Positions 7,045-13,419 of a stretch of 13,419 nucleotides of DNA are shown piece after piece (the stretch's first letter is position 1; every line of letters starts with the position of its first letter). Under the pieces are notes generated by a model. That model saw only the letters and a program-made list of their open reading frames with translations. It did not search any database and was not told where the DNA came from. Source of the stretch: Gammaproteobacteria bacterium (GTDB lineage: Bacteria > Pseudomonadota > Gammaproteobacteria > Pseudomonadales > Azotimanducaceae); contig JAUIKX010000069.1 in assembly GCA_030430515.1 (NCBI GenBank), positions 1-13,419 on the forward strand. Direction: 5' to 3'. Both the position numbers and the translations under genes were made by a program.

Positions 7045-7554
7045 TCAGAGCGGTTCCGTGCGACGCTCGAGGCGCAACAAGGCAAATCGGGGAAGCTCGG
7101 GATCGAGCGGCATCTGCTCTCGCCAGAAAGCGTATTTCCTGCCAAGCGCTGCGTATGCGGCTGCAAACTCGGCCGTATCGTGAACCGGCTCGATCCGCAG
7201 CGGGTAGATATCCTGCCCCACCCGCAATCGCACCTGCGGGTTCTTCGCGACGACATGATTCCAGTACTTGCTGCCCGGAAACCTCTGGGGCGACTCGTAA
7301 ATTGATGGCACGTAGATTCGGCCTTCATGCGCCACCGCAACCACCGTGACGGAAAACGGTATGCCGTACCAGGGCTGCGTTTCCAGCGTCACTTTCTGCG
7401 CATCGGCAACAAACGAAAGATCACCGGGAAGCGCTCGCACCTCACCTGAGATCAGAGTACCGGGCCGTCGATCCTGCGGTTCGATACCGATATAAGCCAG
7501 GTACAGATAGACTGATGCCAGCAAAGTCACTGAAAACAGAAGCACTTTTTTCAT
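7045..7554 (-). CDS. Membrane-anchored hypothetical protein, possible split-barrel fold
   Basis: A 169-residue protein with an N-terminal hydrophobic segment (residues 4-23), probably an uncleaved signal anchor placing the rest in the periplasm. The remainder has alternating strands and a motif order (TQPWYGIPFSVTVVAV, GRIYVPSIY, KYWNHVVAKNPQVRLRVG, then a D-EF-AAYAALGRKY helix). This recalls FMN/F420-binding split-barrel proteins such as the DUF385 or PNPOx-like groups. That resemblance is an impression from memory, and no cofactor residues can be assigned. The ATG at 7554 has no visible Shine-Dalgarno. The gene is directly upstream of the sulfotransferase gene (4-nt gap) and head to head with the cupin gene (11 nt between starts). 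Gene confident, function unknown. Confidence 0.7.
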   Translation of the reverse strand: MKKVLLFSVTLLASVYLYLAYIGIEPQDRRPGTLISGEVRALPGDLSFVADAQKVTLETQPWYGIPFSVTVVAVAHEGRIYVPSIYESPQRFPGSKYWNHVVAKNPQVRLRVGQDIYPLRIEPVHDTAEFAAAYAALGRKYAFWREQMPLDPELPRFALLRLERRTEPL

Positions 7555-7565
7555 AGGACGAGTTT

Positions 7566-7979
7566 ATGTCAGAGAATTCCACGCCACTCAAGCTCAGCAG
7601 AACACCCGTACACATTTCGTCGAGCAACCAGCCTTTCAAACCGCTGGATTGGTTCGCGTACGACGGACCATCCTTCGGCCGGTACGTATCGGAACTTTGC
7701 ACCGACGACAATCCGGGCCTGCTGGTGATGGAAGAAACCATGCCGGGTGACTGGCCAAGCTGGGAGCGTCACCCGCAAGGTGACGAGATGGTCATCATTC
7801 TCTCTGGTGCGGGCACGTTTTATCAGCAGATGGATGGCGAGATCCGCAGCGCCCCGTTCAAGGCTGGTGACACCCTTATCAATCCGAAAGGCGTATGGCA
7901 TACAGCAGATGTTGCCGAGCCCATGCGCGCAATCTATGTCACCCCGTGTCCCGGCACCGAACACAAACCGCGGCAGTAA
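7566..7979 (+). CDS. Small single-domain cupin protein
   Basis: A 137-residue protein. Cupin motif 1 is ERHPQGDEMVIILSGAGTF (67-85), with His69 and Glu74 as likely metal ligands and Gln71 where the second His of HxH usually stands. Motif 2 is GDTLINPKGVWH (101-112) with Pro107, Gly109 and His112. The result is a complete conserved barrel with one altered ligand. Small cupins can be isomerases, dioxygenases or binding proteins, and nothing here picks one. The ATG at 7566 has AGGA at 7555-7558, abutting the start codon of the divergent hypothetical gene. It is convergent with the DUF4234-like gene with 7 nt between stop codons. Confidence 0.82.
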   Translation: MSENSTPLKLSRTPVHISSSNQPFKPLDWFAYDGPSFGRYVSELCTDDNPGLLVMEETMPGDWPSWERHPQGDEMVIILSGAGTFYQQMDGEIRSAPFKAGDTLINPKGVWHTADVAEPMRAIYVTPCPGTEHKPRQ

Positions 7980-7986
7980 GTCGGCA

Positions 7987-8508
7987 CTACTCAGCGCTGG
8001 CGGCAGATGCGTGCAGCTCCATCTCTCGAGACTGCACCCTGCGGTCCAGAGCTTCATTGATCTTGTAGGCCAGGTAGATGTTCTGGAAGAAGAAGGTCAG
8101 AACGATGCTCAACCCTTCTCCTGCCAGGTGGGCAGCCAGAACCTGTTCGAGTTTGCTTCGCAGCCAGAAGACCCAGACGATCGATCCGATGCCGCTGACG
8201 ATGTACAACACATCAAGCCATGCAGCTGAGAACATTTCGACATCGATGAACAAAGCGGCCATATCGAACAGCGACAACGCAACAGATATCGCGAAGAGCG
8301 GGTACATGAACCAATCAGGAATCTCCTCGGGTTCGATCAGCGCATTGACCCGTCTGGAACGGTCGAGCAGCCACCAGTAGCTGTAGATTCCAAGCGTCGC
8401 CACTGTCAGGAAAAAAACCCACCAGGCGCTGAATCTCGGCAGATCGTCGATAGAGGCTGCACGGTGCTCTTCCAGTTCAGCCGATGGCGGCATGTATGGG
8501 TCGATCAT
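7987..8508 (-). CDS. DUF4234-like four-helix membrane protein
   Basis: A 173-residue protein with four predicted membrane helices at about residues 29-47, 68-88, 97-116 and 132-150. The first helix region RFSAWWVFFLTVATLGIYSYWW followed by LLDRSRRVNAL resembles DUF4234, a family of unknown function. Both termini are polar and the C-terminus is charged. The start ATG 8508-8506 overlaps the MutS-like stop as ATGA, and a good AAGGAG Shine-Dalgarno (8519-8514) lies inside the end of the MutS-like gene. It is the last gene of the P450/MutS-like operon. Family assignment moderate, role unknown. Confidence 0.7.
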   Translation of the reverse strand: MIDPYMPPSAELEEHRAASIDDLPRFSAWWVFFLTVATLGIYSYWWLLDRSRRVNALIEPEEIPDWFMYPLFAISVALSLFDMAALFIDVEMFSAAWLDVLYIVSGIGSIVWVFWLRSKLEQVLAAHLAGEGLSIVLTFFFQNIYLAYKINEALDRRVQSREMELHASAASAE

Positions 8509-9854
8509 CTGCTCTCCTTGCTGACCGTATCCAACAAATCGAAGACTCCTTCCTCCTGGAGCACACGCATACCCAGACGCTGACTGGACACACCCTTCTT
8601 CAAGCGATAGTCGAACGTCAGGTGATCCCCGTCTTCTCCGGCAGAGAAGTATCCGAAGGCCACCCGCTTGCTTGTTGCCAGCGCCTCACCGAGCTCCACG
8701 AGATGAGACGTTACCATAAACAGGCTTCCATCAGCCTCCGCAAGCCGATGGAGCACGGCCAGCGTGGCATCGTAGGCGTCTTTCACATTGGTCCCTTTGA
8801 ACGGCTCGTCCAGAAGCGCCAACGTTCGCTTTCCCTGGGCCACGGACTCCGCGATCGCCTTCATGCGCAACGCTTCGGCTTTGAAGTAACTGACGCCTTC
8901 GGAAAGGTCATCGTTGAGCGCTATGGCCGTGAAAAGGCGCTCAACGGGAACGAACCTGAACCGATCCGCAGCAACACCCAGACCAAGCTGCGCGAAGTAC
9001 AACGCTGTGGCCACACTGCGCAGATACGTCGTTTTGCCCGCCATATTCGGCCCCGTGAGAAACAGCACCCGCGCCCTCTGATTGATCGCTACAGGATTCG
9101 CCACCGCACCGCTCAGCTGCGGGTGAGACAGGCCTTCTGCTTCGATGCACACTGGCCCATCGGCCATTTCCGGCATGGTCAGGCTGTTGGCAGAGAACAC
9201 ATCCGCAAGAGAAACCAGCGCGTCGATCTCGTAAGCCAGCTGCAGAATCCTGTTCATGCTGTTTTTCTCGACGGCTCGGAACGTCTGGTCAAGGCGCAAC
9301 TTCTGCCAGTAGTAACGCGGCTCCTCGCCCGCTCGGATGCTCTGCAATGCCGGCCGCGCCGTCAGCTGGGCAACCTCCCGAAGCAGCGGTTGCAGCGCTC
9401 CGGAAAGCTCCGACTGTTCAAGAGCTTCAGAGAGCCGATGCATGCCCTCCACCAGCCGTCTAGCGACCTCTACACCACGAACGATTTTCGTGTAGAACTG
9501 ATCATCATTTTTCCAGTAGAAAAACGCGGCAGCATGAAACTCGATCGCCGTTTGCTGGGTGACGGTGGGAAAAGAAGCAGTGATGTAGCGCTCTGCGTTC
9601 AGAGCCACGTATTCAGAAGGTAATGCGTTGAATGCAGCGCGATTGTCACAGATGAACAGCAACGCGGCCTGCGTTCGGGCGATTGCTTCAGCGCAAGCGC
9701 TTGGGGTCTCCATACGGCGTCGCAGGACGCGCTTGCCACCGTCGGTGCGACATCGATTGCAGTAATCGAAAAGGCTGCCCTCCTCCGGCTCAAAGAGCTT
9801 CAGATCCTTACGTGTTTCAGCGTCCAGATGCAGTACGGGCCCTACTGCACTCAT
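8505..9854 (-). CDS. MutS-like ATPase lacking mismatch-recognition domains
   Basis: A 449-residue protein from ATG 9854-9852. The frame continues upstream to 10199 but only across the P450 gene, so that part is a shadow. The N-terminus LHLDAETRKDLKLFEPEEGSLFDY (8-31) and TDGGKRVLRRRMETP (37-51) align with the beginning of the MutS core domain (III). The ATPase domain has Walker A GPNMAGKT (268-275), a SEGVSYFKAEALRM helix (318-331), Walker B LALLDEP (345-351) and TSH (382-384). Bacterial MutS is about 850 residues: here the mismatch-binding domain I, connector domain II and the C-terminal helix-turn-helix are absent, and there is no Smr nuclease domain as in MutS2. Canonical mismatch repair is therefore unlikely. 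It follows the P450 stop after 1 nt and overlaps the DUF4234-like gene by 4 nt, so it is translated with them. Its function is unknown. Confidence 0.88.
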   Translation of the reverse strand: MSAVGPVLHLDAETRKDLKLFEPEEGSLFDYCNRCRTDGGKRVLRRRMETPSACAEAIARTQAALLFICDNRAAFNALPSEYVALNAERYITASFPTVTQQTAIEFHAAAFFYWKNDDQFYTKIVRGVEVARRLVEGMHRLSEALEQSELSGALQPLLREVAQLTARPALQSIRAGEEPRYYWQKLRLDQTFRAVEKNSMNRILQLAYEIDALVSLADVFSANSLTMPEMADGPVCIEAEGLSHPQLSGAVANPVAINQRARVLFLTGPNMAGKTTYLRSVATALYFAQLGLGVAADRFRFVPVERLFTAIALNDDLSEGVSYFKAEALRMKAIAESVAQGKRTLALLDEPFKGTNVKDAYDATLAVLHRLAEADGSLFMVTSHLVELGEALATSKRVAFGYFSAGEDGDHLTFDYRLKKGVSSQRLGMRVLQEEGVFDLLDTVSKESR

Positions 9855-9855
9855 C

Positions 9856-11037
9856 TCAGCCGCCCCCAACCACACGCAATGGCAGAGACCGGAAGGCTCT
9901 GGTGATGTTGTTGAGATTACGTTCCGGAACACCCGTGAGTTCAAAGCGTTCGACCCGCTCCAGCAGCGCGCCGAACACAGCACGAAGCTCCATTCTGGCC
10001 AGACCCTGTCCGGCACAACGGTGCGGCCCCGCACCGAAGCCGACGTTGATACGCTCCTTGCGATCCAGCAGAAAGCGATCGGGCTCGGCAAACGTACGCT
10101 CGTCGCGGTTCGCAGACCCGTACGACACGATCGCCCACGAGCCCGCCGGGATCCGGCTGCCATCTGAAAGGACGGCATCCTGGGCGACGTACCGGGCAAA
10201 GTTCTGGATCGGCGCTTCCATACGCACCACCTCGTTGGCGAGAAGCGTGAGAAGCGCAGGCTTGTTTCTAAGCTTCTGCCATTCGTCCGGGAACTGGCTG
10301 AAGAGCCAGAGCCCCGAGGCCATCGCTGAGATCGTCGTCTCGAATGCCGCTACCACGTAACCGGCGAGCATACCGATTGCCGATTCGCGGCTGATCACCC
10401 CTTCGTGCGCCGCGTCGACGAGCTGCGCGGCAAATCCACCGGGAATGACCCGGTTGTTGTCGTAGATCTCGGCGATCAACGCCATCATCTGACCCAGCTG
10501 ATTGAGCCCGCTCTGCATTCTGGCCCCTTCCGGGCCGGCGGCATTCCAGGAGCCGTCTGCGAGGCTGAGCAGCCCAGGTCGGACGTCCTCCGGCCAGCCG
10601 ATCAGATCCATGACGACATTGATAGGGAGGTCGAGCGCACAGTCGGCGACACCATCGAACTGCCCCATCGCCAGCAGACGACCAGCCAGCTCCTGAGCCC
10701 GGGCGTCGATGGTCTCTTCCAGGGGCCGTATCGATCTTGGCCCGAGCGCCTCATCCATGAGCACCCGCCGATCCGTATGCACCGGCGGGTCCTGACAGAT
10801 CAGTGCCTCAATCCAGGCCTCATTGATCACCGGGTTCAGACCGATCCCTTTCGCAGAAGAGAACGTCTGCCAATCTTCGAGTGCCCGTCGAACATCTACA
10901 TAACGACCGATGAAATAGGCCTCTACGCGGGGCAGATAGACCGCAGAACTCAGATCACGCAGCGTCTGGTAGACAGGATACGGATCGTTCAGAACATCAT
11001 CGCTGTGCAGGTCAATGTCAGAAGCTGGAATACTCAT
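9856..11037 (-). CDS. Cytochrome P450, CYP199-like
   Basis: About 393 residues from ATG 11037-11035; a TTG nine bases earlier is possible, and neither has a strong Shine-Dalgarno. Family motifs (numbered from MSIP): I-helix AAFETT (230-235, acid-alcohol pair Glu233-Thr234), the ExxR pair Glu269/Arg272, and the haem loop FGAGPHRCAGQ (334-344) with Cys341 as thiolate ligand. VYLPRVEAYFIGRY, the DWQTFSSAKGIGLNP stretch, GSANRDERTFAEPDRF and the ending NNITRAFRSLPLRV recall CYP199A enzymes, which hydroxylate or O-demethylate para-substituted benzoates. This is from memory, and another soluble bacterial CYP family is possible. Soluble class I P450s need a ferredoxin and a reductase, and neither is in the window. 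First gene of the operon with the MutS-like and DUF4234-like genes. A ring carboxylate substrate would fit the alicyclic operon, but they are 6 kb apart and transcribed separately. Confidence 0.9.
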   Translation of the reverse strand: MSIPASDIDLHSDDVLNDPYPVYQTLRDLSSAVYLPRVEAYFIGRYVDVRRALEDWQTFSSAKGIGLNPVINEAWIEALICQDPPVHTDRRVLMDEALGPRSIRPLEETIDARAQELAGRLLAMGQFDGVADCALDLPINVVMDLIGWPEDVRPGLLSLADGSWNAAGPEGARMQSGLNQLGQMMALIAEIYDNNRVIPGGFAAQLVDAAHEGVISRESAIGMLAGYVVAAFETTISAMASGLWLFSQFPDEWQKLRNKPALLTLLANEVVRMEAPIQNFARYVAQDAVLSDGSRIPAGSWAIVSYGSANRDERTFAEPDRFLLDRKERINVGFGAGPHRCAGQGLARMELRAVFGALLERVERFELTGVPERNLNNITRAFRSLPLRVVGGG

Positions 11038-11094
11038 ACCGATCAATATAACCCAGACGTTGCCTTAAGGACGTTCGAGCGCCACTATCCAACT
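11038..11094. promoter_or_regulatory. Divergent promoter region between P450 and sulfhydrylase genes
   Basis: A 57-bp gap between divergent starts. An AT-rich core gives TATAAC on the plus strand (11047-11052) and TATATT on the minus strand (11050-11045), each five of six to the -10 consensus. No convincing -35 partner is seen on either strand. The minus -10 is only about 8 nt from the P450 start, so it would give an almost leaderless message. Confidence 0.3.
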
Positions 11095-12381
11095 ATGACA
11101 GATACAGACGAACTGGGTTTCGCCACCCGCGCGATCCACGCGGGCGCCCGGCCCGACCCAACCACCGGCGCCCGCGCACAGCCGATCTACCAGACGACGA
11201 GCTACGTCTTCGAAGACAGCGAGTCGGCTGCGGCCTACTTCAATCTGCAGGAGTACGGCAACACCTACTCACGCATCATGAACCCGACTGTAGCGGCGCT
11301 CGAGGAAAGGCTTGCCAATCTCGACGAGGGTGCAGGCGCAGTCTGCTTCGCCAGTGGCCTGGCAGGCCAGGCGGCAACGTTCGTGACGCTGTTGCAGCCC
11401 GGCGATCATGTCATCGCTTCCAGCGCGCTGTACGGCGGCACCGTCACCCAGCTCAAGCATCTGTTCCGCAAGCTCTCTGTCGGCCTCACATTCGTCGACC
11501 CGGACGATCTGGATGGCTGGCGTTCGGCTGTACAGCCGGAAACAAGAGCGTTCTTTGCAGAGACCATCGGCAACCCGGGCGGCAACGTGCTCGACATTGC
11601 CAGCGTTGCCGACATCGCTCACGACGCCGGCTGCCCACTGATTGTCGACAACACCTTCGCGACGGCGTACCTGTGCCAGCCGCTCAAGCATGGCGCCGAT
11701 ATCGTCGTGTACTCAGCCACCAAGTTCATTGGCGGGCATGGTACGAGCATCGCAGGCGCTGTTGTCGAAAGCGGCGAGTTCGACTGGTCGAACGGCAACT
11801 TTCCCGGCATGGCCGAACCTTCACCGGCCTACCATGGCCTGAAGTTCCACGAAACGTTCGGTACCTACGGCTTTCTCATGAAGCTGCGCAGCGAGACGCT
11901 TCGCGATCTGGGCGCCGCGCTATCGCCGTTCAACGCCTTTCTCATCGCCCAGGGGGTCGAAACCCTGCCGCTGCGCATGGACAAGCACGTGGCCAATGCA
12001 ATGGCGATCGCCCGTTTCCTGAACGATCACAACAAGGTCACCCGGGTCAGCTACCCCGGCCTGCCCAGCTCGAGGTACGCCTCGCTGGTCGAGCGATATC
12101 TGCCGCGCGGCACAGGATCGGTGTTCTGCTTCGACCTGGCCGGCAGCCGCGACGACTGCGTCCAGTTCATCGAATCTCTTGAGCTTTTCTCGCACCTGGC
12201 CAACGTCGGTGACGCCAAGAGCCTCGTCATTCATCCTGCCACCACCACACACAGGCAACTCAATGACGAGGAACTATCCGCTGCCGGGATTGGTCCGGGC
12301 ACCATCAGACTATCGGTTGGTATAGAAGACGCGAGCGATCTCATCAACGACCTGCAACAGGCCATGGCGGCAATCACATGA
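11095..12381 (+). CDS. metY: O-acetylhomoserine sulfhydrylase (PLP enzyme)
   Basis: A 428-residue Cys/Met-metabolism PLP enzyme, the normal length for O-acetylhomoserine aminocarboxypropyltransferase. This enzyme makes homocysteine from O-acetylhomoserine and sulfide in the cytoplasm. The start ATG 11095 gives the canonical N-terminus FATRAIHAGARPDPTTGA; the open frame continuing upstream to 10405 is antisense to the P450 gene and is rejected. Key features are Tyr58-x-Arg60 (YSR), the phosphate loop SGLAG (87-91), IVDNTFAT (183-190) with Asp185, and the Schiff-base lysine Lys210 in YSATKFIGGHG. The C-terminus HPATTTHRQL with IRLSVGIED is typical and distinguishes MetY-type from cystathionine enzymes by length. 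No clear Shine-Dalgarno is visible. The stop overlaps the CoA-binding gene (ATGA). A paralogue using O-succinylhomoserine (MetZ type) is less likely because MetZ is about 30 residues shorter. Confidence 0.93.
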   Translation: MTDTDELGFATRAIHAGARPDPTTGARAQPIYQTTSYVFEDSESAAAYFNLQEYGNTYSRIMNPTVAALEERLANLDEGAGAVCFASGLAGQAATFVTLLQPGDHVIASSALYGGTVTQLKHLFRKLSVGLTFVDPDDLDGWRSAVQPETRAFFAETIGNPGGNVLDIASVADIAHDAGCPLIVDNTFATAYLCQPLKHGADIVVYSATKFIGGHGTSIAGAVVESGEFDWSNGNFPGMAEPSPAYHGLKFHETFGTYGFLMKLRSETLRDLGAALSPFNAFLIAQGVETLPLRMDKHVANAMAIARFLNDHNKVTRVSYPGLPSSRYASLVERYLPRGTGSVFCFDLAGSRDDCVQFIESLELFSHLANVGDAKSLVIHPATTTHRQLNDEELSAAGIGPGTIRLSVGIEDASDLINDLQQAMAAIT

Positions 12382-12842
12382 GCGAACATCAAAGCATTGA
12401 TGCCATCAAAGCAGCACTCGCCTGTAAACGCATCGCGGTGGTGGGCTTCTCTCCGAACGCACTTCGTGCGAGCCACTACGTGGGCTACTACATGATGCGT
12501 CACGGCTACGAGGTGATTCCGGTCAACCCCAGGGAGGATGAGATCCTGGGTCTCAAGAGTTATCCATCCGTTGCGGATATCCCGGAACCCGTGGACGTTG
12601 TGGATGTTTTCCGTGACCCCAGCGCCGTGCCTGAAATCGCGGAGGAATCTGTGGCCAACGGCGCGCGCTTCCTCTGGCTCCAGTACAACGTCATCAGCCC
12701 GGAAGGCGTGGCTATCGCCGAAGCGGGCGGCGTGCAGTGCATCGTCGATCGCTGCATGAAGGTCGAGCACGCGCGCTACATCGGCCGCATGCACGTGCTC
12801 GGTTTCAATACCGGCGTGGTGAGCGCTAAACGGCCAGTTTGA
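12378..12842 (+). CDS. CoA-binding-domain protein, YccU type
   Basis: A 154-residue single-domain protein with a Rossmann CoA-binding fold. KRIAVVGFSPNALRASHYVG (17-36) is the nucleotide loop, GYEVIPVNP (43-51) follows, then VDVVDVFRDP (72-81) and the conserved WLQYNVISPEG (100-110) and VDRCMKVEHARY segments. It resembles the isolated CoA-binding domain of acetyl-CoA synthetase (ADP-forming)/succinyl-CoA synthetase alpha and E. coli YccU. The family's cellular role is not established. Its ATG overlaps the metY stop by 4 nt (ATGA), so it is translated with the sulfhydrylase. The 3' end overlaps the convergent methyltransferase gene by 17 bp. Confidence 0.9.
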   Translation: MSEHQSIDAIKAALACKRIAVVGFSPNALRASHYVGYYMMRHGYEVIPVNPREDEILGLKSYPSVADIPEPVDVVDVFRDPSAVPEIAEESVANGARFLWLQYNVISPEGVAIAEAGGVQCIVDRCMKVEHARYIGRMHVLGFNTGVVSAKRPV

Positions 12843-13419
12843 CGAGAAGGTCAACGCGGTTCGGCACTTCGAACACGTAACCTTCGGGCGAAGCGTTGCT
12901 TTCGAAACGCTCCCGCACCTGCGCCAGCAGTTCCGGCGTCAGCGAATGCTCGGTGTGCGTCGCCTTGATGATGCCCTGTTCAAACTGATCGAAACTCTTG
13001 AGCTTCACCCGGTTTCTGAAGAAGCGTTCTTCTTTAAGGCTCAGAACACCGCCATCCACAGTACGCACCAGCGTGTCGAACGCCGCCTGACGCACGGCCT
13101 GCTCATCGTGAAAGAGCCGGATGACCTCGTTGAAACTGCCATCGAACACCGGCTCTGAGACGTACAGAACACCACCTGGCTTCAGCACCCGCCGAATCTC
13201 CGACATGGCCTTGTCCATGACATCCAAGGGCACATGGTGGAGCGACTTGAACATGAGTACGATATCGAACGACGCATCGGGCTCATCGATGGCTTCGGCG
13301 CCGAAAGACTTGAAGGTGACTTTCGGCAGATCCGTGACTTCCAGGTTCTTGGCGTGCTGGATCTGATCCACTTCAGCGGCAACGATCGATTCGACCTGGG
13401 TGCTTTCCGCGATCTGGCG
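12826..13419 (-). CDS. Class I SAM-dependent methyltransferase, 5' end outside window
   Basis: The last 197 codons of a gene that enters from the right edge; no stop interrupts the frame up to 13419 and the true start is not visible. The pattern FGAEAIDEPDASFDIVLMFKSLHHVP, then MSEIRRVLKPGGVLYVSEPVF, is motif II to post-II/III of the Methyltransf_11 type Rossmann methyltransferases. The preceding VESIVAAEVDQIQHAK would be the end of motif I and the acidic beta-2 residue (Glu) binding the SAM ribose; the glycine-rich loop itself is outside. The GTG at 13371 begins after this Glu, so it is not the real start. The acceptor is unknown. Its stop lies inside the convergent CoA-binding gene. Confidence 0.85.
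   Translation of the reverse strand, partial: RQIAESTQVESIVAAEVDQIQHAKNLEVTDLPKVTFKSFGAEAIDEPDASFDIVLMFKSLHHVPLDVMDKAMSEIRRVLKPGGVLYVSEPVFDGSFNEVIRLFHDEQAVRQAAFDTLVRTVDGGVLSLKEERFFRNRVKLKSFDQFEQGIIKATHTEHSLTPELLAQVRERFESNASPEGYVFEVPNRVDLLVKLAV

Noticed and set aside
7041..7340. Upstream extension of the sulfotransferase frame
   Set aside because: It overlaps the hypothetical gene in another frame and shows no sulfotransferase sequence.
8484..9623. Plus-strand open frame of 379 codons opposite the MutS-like gene
   Set aside because: The reverse strand has a clear ATPase gene with intact motifs; this frame shows none.
9855..10199. Upstream extension of the MutS-like frame
   Set aside because: It overlaps the P450 coding region on the same strand in another frame; the MutS core begins just after ATG 9854.
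10405..11094. Open frame continuing upstream of the sulfhydrylase start
   Set aside because: It lies antisense to the P450 gene, has no family features, and the MetY N-terminus begins at 11095.
1..13419. Search for CRISPR arrays, tRNAs, insertion sequences, toxin-antitoxin or phage genes
   Set aside because: No direct-repeat array, tRNA-like clover pattern, transposase motif or terminal inverted repeats were seen by eye.

Overview
The window looks like chromosomal DNA of a free-living, GC-rich, Gram-negative proteobacterium, most likely a gammaproteobacterium. The evidence is indirect: a CsgG/HfaB-type secreted protein, a proteobacterial-style Coq4, a BadH-like dehydrogenase, and tightly packed genes on both strands. 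No rRNA or tRNA gene, CRISPR array, insertion sequence or phage gene was seen. No stretch longer than 120 bases lacks a gene.

Left part (1-4765): a truncated CsgG/HfaB-family gene and an MFS permease lie on the minus strand. Divergent from the permease is a compact plus-strand operon of an SDR dehydrogenase, a second SDR closely resembling BadH (2-hydroxycyclohexanecarboxyl-CoA dehydrogenase), and an acyl-CoA dehydrogenase resembling cyclohexanecarboxyl-CoA dehydrogenases. Together they suggest uptake and beta-oxidation-like degradation of an alicyclic (cyclohexane-ring) carboxylic acid. The CoA ligase, hydratase and ring-opening hydrolase of such a pathway are not in the window.

Middle part (4774-7979): a TetR-family repressor gene and a Coq4-family gene are divergent across a short region. 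That region holds a perfect 9-bp inverted repeat overlapping a TTGACA/TACGAT promoter, so the repressor probably controls itself and coq4. Next come a minus-strand pair (membrane-anchored hypothetical protein, then a sulfotransferase) and a plus-strand cupin whose start codon is only 11 bases from that of the hypothetical gene.

Right part (7987-13419): a minus-strand operon encodes a CYP199-like cytochrome P450, a short MutS-like ATPase with only the core/ATPase regions, and a DUF4234-like membrane protein, joined by a 1-nt gap and a 4-nt overlap. Divergent from it is an O-acetylhomoserine sulfhydrylase gene overlapping a CoA-binding (YccU-like) gene. A truncated SAM methyltransferase gene enters from the right edge and overlaps the CoA-binding gene tail to tail.

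The most notable points are the putative alicyclic-acid operon, with an Asp in place of the usual acyl-CoA dehydrogenase Glu and an SDR lacking the tetrad Asn; the TetR/coq4 operator; and the odd P450-MutS-DUF4234 operon. I found no clear evidence of an entirely new defence or mobile system.
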